DNA of 64,000 bases from Cryptomeria japonica. Lineage: Eukaryota > Streptophyta > Pinopsida > Cupressales > Cupressaceae. Where the stretch lies: the NCBI RefSeq assembly GCF_030272615.1, contig NC_081408.1:68241546-68305545 (forward strand), read 5' to 3'. The notes below the pieces were generated by a model. It searched no databases. It was given only the letters and a program-made list of their open reading frames with translations, and had not been told where the DNA came from. Position 1 is the first letter of the stretch; every line of letters begins with the position of its first letter. A program made the position numbers and the translations under genes. Positions 58,184-64,000 of this stretch are shown piece after piece.

Positions 58184-60884
58184 CAAACACCAAAAAGATC
58201 AATTTTTTTTTTTTTTTTTAACCAATAACATGTTTGAATGTTGAAAATGTCACACAGGTTGCGATTTTGACACTGTTTTGGTGCGTTTGGCATTATTTTG
58301 GCACTATTCCCCCTGTTTCAGTGTTTTTCCCTTCTCTGTCTTTCCCTTTCTTTTAATACGTTTGTGTTAAATAGTGCCTCTGTTCAAACGCAGACTGGCG
58401 CTATTGTAACAAAACGTTGTACAAATCACTTTGTAACCAAAAAAAATAAAAAACCAAAAAAAAATAAAAATTTAGGCTTGTAGAAGCCCACCAAATAGGC
58501 GGATTTTACTAACTATTTTTCTCTTTTGTGCAGATTTAAATTAGATTAAAGAGTAGATTTATATTTTTTACTAACTTGTTTTTGAAGTTGGTTTTAAAAA
58601 TGAATTCACTTTTTATTTTGGTTTAAAATTAACTTCACATTTCAAATTTGGGCTTTTGAAAAAGAATCACACATTTGTTTGGGGCTATTAAAAAGAATTT
58701 CATTGTTCAAAGGTAAAAAGAACCACAAACTTATACAAAAACAACTTTATTTTTTTTGCAAGTTAGAAAACAAACTTCGTTTTGGTGCTTAAAATCAACA
58801 AGGCAAATTTTATTTCTTGCATCAAGATAAAACTCACAATCCACACTTCCATTTTTGGTACAAATAAAATTCACAATCAACTTGTCTCATTTTCAAAGCA
58901 ATTTTACTTCATGCAAATGTGTTTTTCATTAAGTTGACCAGGATTTTCAAATTCTAGTTTACTCAAACAATTGCCTTTGAAAATTAAAAAGAACACCATG
59001 ATTGTTGGAGCAACATCTCCAAATAGTTATATCACATTGCAATGACAGATTAAAAAGAACAAGTGTTTTTCGTGCTTGGCACACTTGTGCAAAGAGTTGG
59101 TCGAGTGGTCCTACTTCTAACACACACTATCCTCTCCCTTGGCTTTCGTGGTCCTAGGTGCAAGAGAAAAGTGTTAGTAACACTCAAAATTTTATCTTTT
59201 TAAGAGAGGCCTGCCAAGAGACACATCACTCTTGGGAAAGACCTTGAGTGGTAAATCCTTCGAGCCGCTATAGAAATCAGGTGTGAGCGAAAGCTGTAGC
59301 CTTGGGTATAGCTGTTCCTACAGTGTAACTGGCCGAAAGGACAAATGGGCCCCACCACCAGTTACAAGGCTCTTAAGTGAGTCACTGCAGAATGAACTTA
59401 TGTCCAAAAACATCGAACATGACTAAACACCTTTAAGTAGTAGCCCACCCGTTCTATTGATTGAGGATATTTGAGGTATAATTTAGTGCAAGAGCATAGA
59501 TGGTTTTGCTCCCAAGATACTCACCATACATATTTCCTTGAGTAGAAACATAGCTTTTTGAAAGGTCACTTGTGGCTTGATAAAAGTGGTGACTCCCCCA
59601 TCATAGGGATCATCTATTTGTTATGCTCATGCAAGACTTAGTATATCACATCCTTACCTGCCACGGCGGGATTCATAAGGTATGTAGTACCAAAGTCGAA
59701 GAAATATCAAGATGTGGGCTAAATTTATCACAACTGGCCATTTGACCTTAGGGATAAAGAGTGTTTGAAGTGTGTTTGTTTTACAGACCTAGTGCAAATT
59801 GAGCCGACTTCAGGCTTTGGAATTACACCTTAAAATAAATCTAAAGGAAGGGTCAAAAACAAGTCCAAGGATTGGGTTGATCTAGACCCATACTCATTTG
59901 TGCCTTTTGAGGCAACATTCTTGTGTTTGTGTGTTTGCTTTGTTTTCTTGTCAAAGAAAAATCAGAAAATCAATCCCAAAAACAAAGTATTCATCCAACA
60001 TCTGTCAACACAACCAAAAATACCAAAAACAAAGTGCAAACAAACAAAGAGTCAAAAATTTATGACCATTCTTCACATCTTGCGAAAGAAGAAGTGTCAT
60101 CAGAATATTACCTTGAAAAGAAGACCATTAAGCTCAAAGGCTTTGATCAAAAGGAGGAAATTCTTCTATCTCAATAGACAAATCTTTGTCTCACATAGAG
60201 TCTTTCTACATCGCATGCGTCTCTATCTTCAAGGTAAAACAAACGAGTTTGATTCCGAATCATTGAACCGCAGAGCTTTTATGCAATATAGAGCTCTGAG
60301 TTATCACAAAAATCAAGGAGGAAAGATTAATCCCAAATTCTTCCCAAACATTTGTATCACCTACAACACAGCTCGAGAAATGCCACCAACGCCTGAAAGG
60401 GAAGAAGTAGAGTTTGTTCCATTTGTAACACAAAGTTTTTATTAAAGTTGAAAACAAAACATCCATCATCTCATTCATACATCATTTTTCCATCATCAAT
60501 TTATCCCAAAACTCTCAAAACATTAAGAGGTTCTTGTCCCAAGATTCCTTTTTTAGATATTGCTTGAAATCAAACACATCACATCACTTTTAGATTGTTT
60601 CTACATCTAGGATAAGCTCATCCTAAGAGACACATCTACGCAGGTTAAAACTAGTTCATGAGTGAATCCTCTCATTGCTAGGTAGTCAAAATCTGTAACA
60701 CATCTCAGATTTCTCTACACCTTATCACATCCAAACTCATCAAAACAAACAAGCAATTCAAAGAAAGAATTCTGGTTACATTTACCTTTAGAGTGCTAGA
60801 GATCTACAATCCACTAATCATCCATCTTTCATCGAACAACTCATCATCATCTTCAATCAACTTCAACACAAACTTGCAAACAAA
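58184..60884 (+). other. Leader of element B
   Basis: 2.7 kb, collinear with A's leader with scattered substitutions and small indels in A-runs. Apart from the small ORF at 60062 no coding sequence is seen. Confidence 0.75.
60062..60445 (+). CDS. Small basic leader ORF of element B, 127 residues
   Basis: ATG 60062 to stop 60443-60445. The N-terminal half is strongly basic (ILRKKKCHQN, LIKRRKFFYL, FLHRMRLYLQ); the C-terminal half is mixed and ends acidic and aromatic (EREEVEFVPFV). The copy in A is broken at codon 67. It sits about 440 bp before gag, where Ogre-type Tat elements carry an extra ORF. No domain is recognised, and a chance frame remains possible. Confidence 0.4.
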   Translation: MTILHILRKKKCHQNITLKRRPLSSKALIKRRKFFYLNRQIFVSHRVFLHRMRLYLQGKTNEFDSESLNRRAFMQYRALSYHKNQGGKINPKFFPNICITYNTAREMPPTPEREEVEFVPFVTQSFY

Positions 60885-63800
60885 ATGGCTCAAACCCGAT
60901 CGCGATCAAGGCAACGAGAAATAGAAATTGAGGAAGAAGAGGACAACCTCAATGAATTTCAAGAAGCACTTGGAGGAAATGTAAATGATGAAAACCCAAG
61001 TAGTCCCACTCCTTCAACAATCGAAAGGGTTCAGCATAACCCTCACTTTAACAGATTATTTGATGAAATTCTCAGGAGCAATGCGGATGCTCACTTCTTA
61101 AGACTTGCTCAAGAAGGAGCCAAACTCCCCTCAGACTTTGATCTTGCCCAATTAAGACAAGCATCAGAAAGACAAAGTCGCCATGAGGAGGAAGGGCGTA
61201 GAGATCCCATCAGATATAACATCCCTCGAGGTAACCCACCACCTCCTCCTCCAAATGAAATGGAGATGTTGCGGCAACAAGTTGAGAATCTCGCCCAACA
61301 ACTTCATAGTGGTGTTAAGACCAGTCAATTCTCACTTAACGACATCTGTCCCTATCCGTTTGATAGGAATCTTTATATGCCACCCTTTCCACGCGGGTTT
61401 GAAACACCCAAATTTGAAAAATATAGAGGAAAGGGGGATCCCCGTGATCATGTCCGAGAATTTCATTCTGCTTGTCTTGAAGTAGCTTATGAGGACACAT
61501 ACCTAATGCGCCTTTTTCCCCAAAGCTTGGGAGGAACAACCACATCGTGGTTTTCCCGACTTCCAGGTGGCATTAGAACATTTGAGGAACTCATCCAGAA
61601 GTTCCTATCTCATTACTCTTATAATATTGAACGCGACATCACCATGGCTGATCTGTGCAATACCAAACAAAAACCAGGTGAACTATTCTCAGTATTCCTG
61701 CAACGATGGCGCCAAATGTCTAGCAGACGTTCTCTTCAGTTACCTGAACGAGAACTAGTGGAAATTTTCATTTCCAACTTAAACGAAGAAATGGAATTTC
61801 ACCTGGATGTCAAAGACACAGACTCTTTTAACGATATGATCACCAAGGGTATAAAATGTGAAAGGGCACTCATCAAAAAAGGACTCATCAAAATCTTTAA
61901 TGAACCAAAAGATGCTCCTCGCCCGCGCTTCAATAGCGATAAACCGAACTTCTGGAACAAGAATAAGAATATCGTCAATGATGGAGTTGTGGATGCCAGG
62001 ACTGTCCAAAATGCACAACCTATGGTTCGGTTTGCAGGACAAAATCCTCCACCTCAAAATAATACACATGGTCCTCCTAATCAAGGTCGCATCACATCTC
62101 AAGATGAACCAAGACCTCGTCCACAAAAACAAAAACGCACTTACACTCCCTTAGGGGAACCCATTGAAACAGTGTTGCGACAACTCCTCTCTCAAAATTT
62201 GGTCACTCTACCTAAGCTATCAAACTATGAGCCTCAAGTCAAACCAGCATGGTGGAAAGATACTGAACACTGTGAGTTCCATCAAGGAAGAGGACACAAG
62301 ACAAGTAATTGTCACCGATTGAAAGATCTCATTCAAGATCTTATTGATCGAGGAGAAATTGAGATTGAAGGACATGATCCAAAAACGACAAATAATGATC
62401 ACCTGATGTTCAAGAATCCACTTCCATCACAAGATCAAAGGGGTCCTTCCACTTCCAGGCGAGGCACCGATACCACTGACTATACGCAGGCTGCGTATAA
62501 CTACACTGTAAATCACCTATATGATGCCAGTGAACAAATTGCAACTATAACCTTCAAAAATCCCACCTCAAATTGCAATGTTGTTACACGTCGCGGCAAA
62601 GTTACCATAAAGGCAGCTCCACAGGGCACCACCTCTGTCCCGAAGCAATACAATCTTGTGGAACAATTAGACAAAACCCCTGCACTTATATCCATTTTGG
62701 AGCTTTTGCGTCTGTCACCCTCTCATAAAACAATCTTGGATCACGCACTCCAAGAGGCGTCAGTCCCTGCAAACCTAAACACGGACCAATTTCAAGCCAT
62801 GGTTGGAACTCTAAAGTCATCACCTTGTCTCACTTTTTCCGAAAGTGACAACTCTTCGTTCCAACAACCTCATAACGCCTCACTCCACATTGAAGGCTTT
62901 GTCAACCAACACAGGATCAAGCGAGTCTTGATAGATAATGGAGCAGGCCTAAACATCTGTACACTACAGTTGGTCACAGCATTGGGATATGCAATAGAAT
63001 CAGTGGATCCTCGCAAGAAGATCACCATCAAGGCCTATGATGATGCAGAGCGTTCATCCAAAGGAGCTGTGGTACTACCAATCCGAGTGGGCCCTGTGGT
63101 AAAGAATATCATTTGTCAGGTTCTGGACCTTCCTCTGCCATATAATCTATTATTAGGGAGACCTTGGATACATGCCATGCAAGCCGTTCCATCTACCTAC
63201 CATCAATGTATCAAGTTCCCACATAATGGTGCAGAGATCACAATCCTGGGCGATGCAAATCCCTTTGCATTTTTCCATAATATCAGCCATCAACCGGAAA
63301 TTACTGTTCCTAATAATAGGGAAGCCATTTCCTCCACATCATATGTAAATCCCGCCTCTCTTGCCAGTTCAAACACCCCTATACCCAAGCAAGAAAAGCT
63401 TAAGATGAAAATCGCAGAGGAAGGTCCTGGAGAATACAACTTGAGTCAGCTCTTTTGTGTGGGACAAATGCCCACTTCTCCTAGAACACATGGTAAACCA
63501 CAGCAGTTGCTCCAGCAACCACTAATCATGCCTGCATGTGCCTTAACACCTTTCATTCTTGGAAAGAGTCAAGAGGAAAAGACACAAGATGAGGACCTAG
63601 CGGACTGGATCTATAAAGATCCCATCACCACTGACAAACCGCAAGTTACACTTCCTACGGAACAATATGGCAAAGGCCTCCTCATTATGCAAAGAATGGG
63701 ATATGATGGTCAGAGTGCTTTGGGATACTGCAAACAAGGACGACACGAACCGCTGCTACCAGAATTCAAGCCCAAAGGTAATACAGGCCTAGGCTTTGAA

Positions 63801-64000
63801 AAAGAGATCCTTCCTAAACTCAGATTTAAAGGAAAACCTAGCAAACCATTTTGCCCACCTACTGCAAAGAGGATACCTTTCATAATCAAAGCACCATCAA
63901 GCACTATCCCCACTGCCCCCTCAAGGCTCACAACTCCACCATCACCAATGTCACTCATCCCATCAAACGAACCAGTAATCCTATCAGCAACACCATTTGT
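60885..64000 (+). CDS. gag-protease (start of Gag-Pol) of element B, open to the window edge
   Basis: I read the frame from ATG 60885 to 64000 without a stop (about 1038 codons). Order: Arg/Ser-rich start (MAQTRSRSRQ), acidic stretch, PPPPPP, gag capsid domain (about 61410-61890, TSWFSRLPGGI), CHHC knuckle CEFHQGRGHKTSNC (62271-62312), pre-protease helix (NLVEQLDKTPALISIL), protease VLIDNGAGLNIC (Asp 62934-62936) with [13 protein letters not shown]-patch-like segment (about 63665-63798) and a Pro-rich linker. At codons where A has stops, B has CGA 61749-61751, TGG 61953-61955, CGA 63084-63086 and CAG 63501-63503. Upstream the frame is also open, but the ATG fits the basic gag start best. Confidence 0.92.
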   Translation, partial: MAQTRSRSRQREIEIEEEEDNLNEFQEALGGNVNDENPSSPTPSTIERVQHNPHFNRLFDEILRSNADAHFLRLAQEGAKLPSDFDLAQLRQASERQSRHEEEGRRDPIRYNIPRGNPPPPPPNEMEMLRQQVENLAQQLHSGVKTSQFSLNDICPYPFDRNLYMPPFPRGFETPKFEKYRGKGDPRDHVREFHSACLEVAYEDTYLMRLFPQSLGGTTTSWFSRLPGGIRTFEELIQKFLSHYSYNIERDITMADLCNTKQKPGELFSVFLQRWRQMSSRRSLQLPERELVEIFISNLNEEMEFHLDVKDTDSFNDMITKGIKCERALIKKGLIKIFNEPKDAPRPRFNSDKPNFWNKNKNIVNDGVVDARTVQNAQPMVRFAGQNPPPQNNTHGPPNQGRITSQDEPRPRPQKQKRTYTPLGEPIETVLRQLLSQNLVTLPKLSNYEPQVKPAWWKDTEHCEFHQGRGHKTSNCHRLKDLIQDLIDRGEIEIEGHDPKTTNNDHLMFKNPLPSQDQRGPSTSRRGTDTTDYTQAAYNYTVNHLYDASEQIATITFKNPTSNCNVVTRRGKVTIKAAPQGTTSVPKQYNLVEQLDKTPALISILELLRLSPSHKTILDHALQEASVPANLNTDQFQAMVGTLKSSPCLTFSESDNSSFQQPHNASLHIEGFVNQHRIKRVLIDNGAGLNICTLQLVTALGYAIESVDPRKKITIKAYDDAERSSKGAVVLPIRVGPVVKNIICQVLDLPLPYNLLLGRPWIHAMQAVPSTYHQCIKFPHNGAEITILGDANPFAFFHNISHQPEITVPNNREAISSTSYVNPASLASSNTPIPKQEKLKMKIAEEGPGEYNLSQLFCVGQMPTSPRTHGKPQQLLQQPLIMPACALTPFILGKSQEEKTQDEDLADWIYKDPITTDKPQVTLPTEQYGKGLLIMQRMGYDGQSALGYCKQGRHEPLLPEFKPKGNTGLGFEKEILPKLRFKGKPSKPFCPPTAKRIPFIIKAPSSTIPTAPSRLTTPPSPMSLIPSNEPVILSATPF

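Larger units (their letters stand above)
56296..64000 (+). mobile_element. Element B: Tat-type Ty3/gypsy element, 5' part, runs off the window
   Basis: LTR, tRNA-Trp-type primer site, leader and gag-protease are present; RT onwards lies beyond 64000. B is closely related to A in the leader and gag. Unlike A it has no stop in the visible gag-protease frame. Confidence 0.93.

Noticed and set aside
1-64000. CRISPR arrays, phage or bacterial defence systems
   Set aside because: The window is plant retrotransposon DNA; the tandem repeats seen lack spacer structure.

Overview
This window is plant nuclear DNA made almost entirely of LTR retrotransposons nested inside one another. The long elements (19 kb and 13 kb), their spacing and the absence of any ordinary host gene suggest a large, repeat-rich genome. 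My best guess is a gymnosperm such as a conifer, but that rests on style and not on a diagnostic gene. I found no rRNA, tRNA, CRISPR array or prokaryote-type operon.

Layout. (1) 1-4366: the 3' part of a decayed Ty1/copia element, Copia-1, with its 3' LTR. (2) 4367-12491: about 8 kb without a recognisable gene; the last part holds diverged repeats. (3) 12492-14651 and 33566-35238, minus strand: the two halves of a Ty3/gypsy chromovirus, element D. It is split by (4) element A, 14652-33565, a Tat-type Ty3/gypsy element with target duplication CAAGG. A's 5' LTR carries a 2.96 kb Helitron-like insertion (15028-17987). (5) 35239-41723 plus 54546-54712: Copia-2, a large element with no pol, whose 3' LTR is split by (6) element C, 41724-54545, a 12.8 kb Tat-type element with target duplication CCCAC. 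(7) 54713-56295: the 3' internal end of an A-family element (fragment E), joined without a target duplication to the broken Copia-2 LTR. It is followed by (8) an LTR (56296-58161) and the 5' internal part of element B (58162 to the window edge), so one LTR has internal sequence on both sides.

How the parts work together. Elements A, B and C share a binding site that fits plant tRNA-Trp. A and C share a protease with an Asp-Asn-Gly active site, a G-patch segment, RT, a worn-out first RNase H followed by an intact second one, and integrase; B shows the same order as far as the window reaches. B has an open gag-protease frame to the edge. A has near-identical LTRs (about 0.45% different by eye) but at least 12 in-frame stops, so it probably moved as an already dead copy. 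C lacks a recognisable capsid and zinc knuckle.

The most interesting object is in C, between integrase and the 3' LTR. On the opposite strand lies what looks like a three-exon gene (52274 down to 49677) for a plant mobile domain (PMD) protein. Splice sites and phases agree, there is a single in-frame TAG, a C-terminal coiled-coil repeat, and an intron made largely of a GC-rich minisatellite whose motif also occurs in C's own LTR. Most stop codons across the window fit C-to-T or G-to-A change, as expected for long-methylated DNA.
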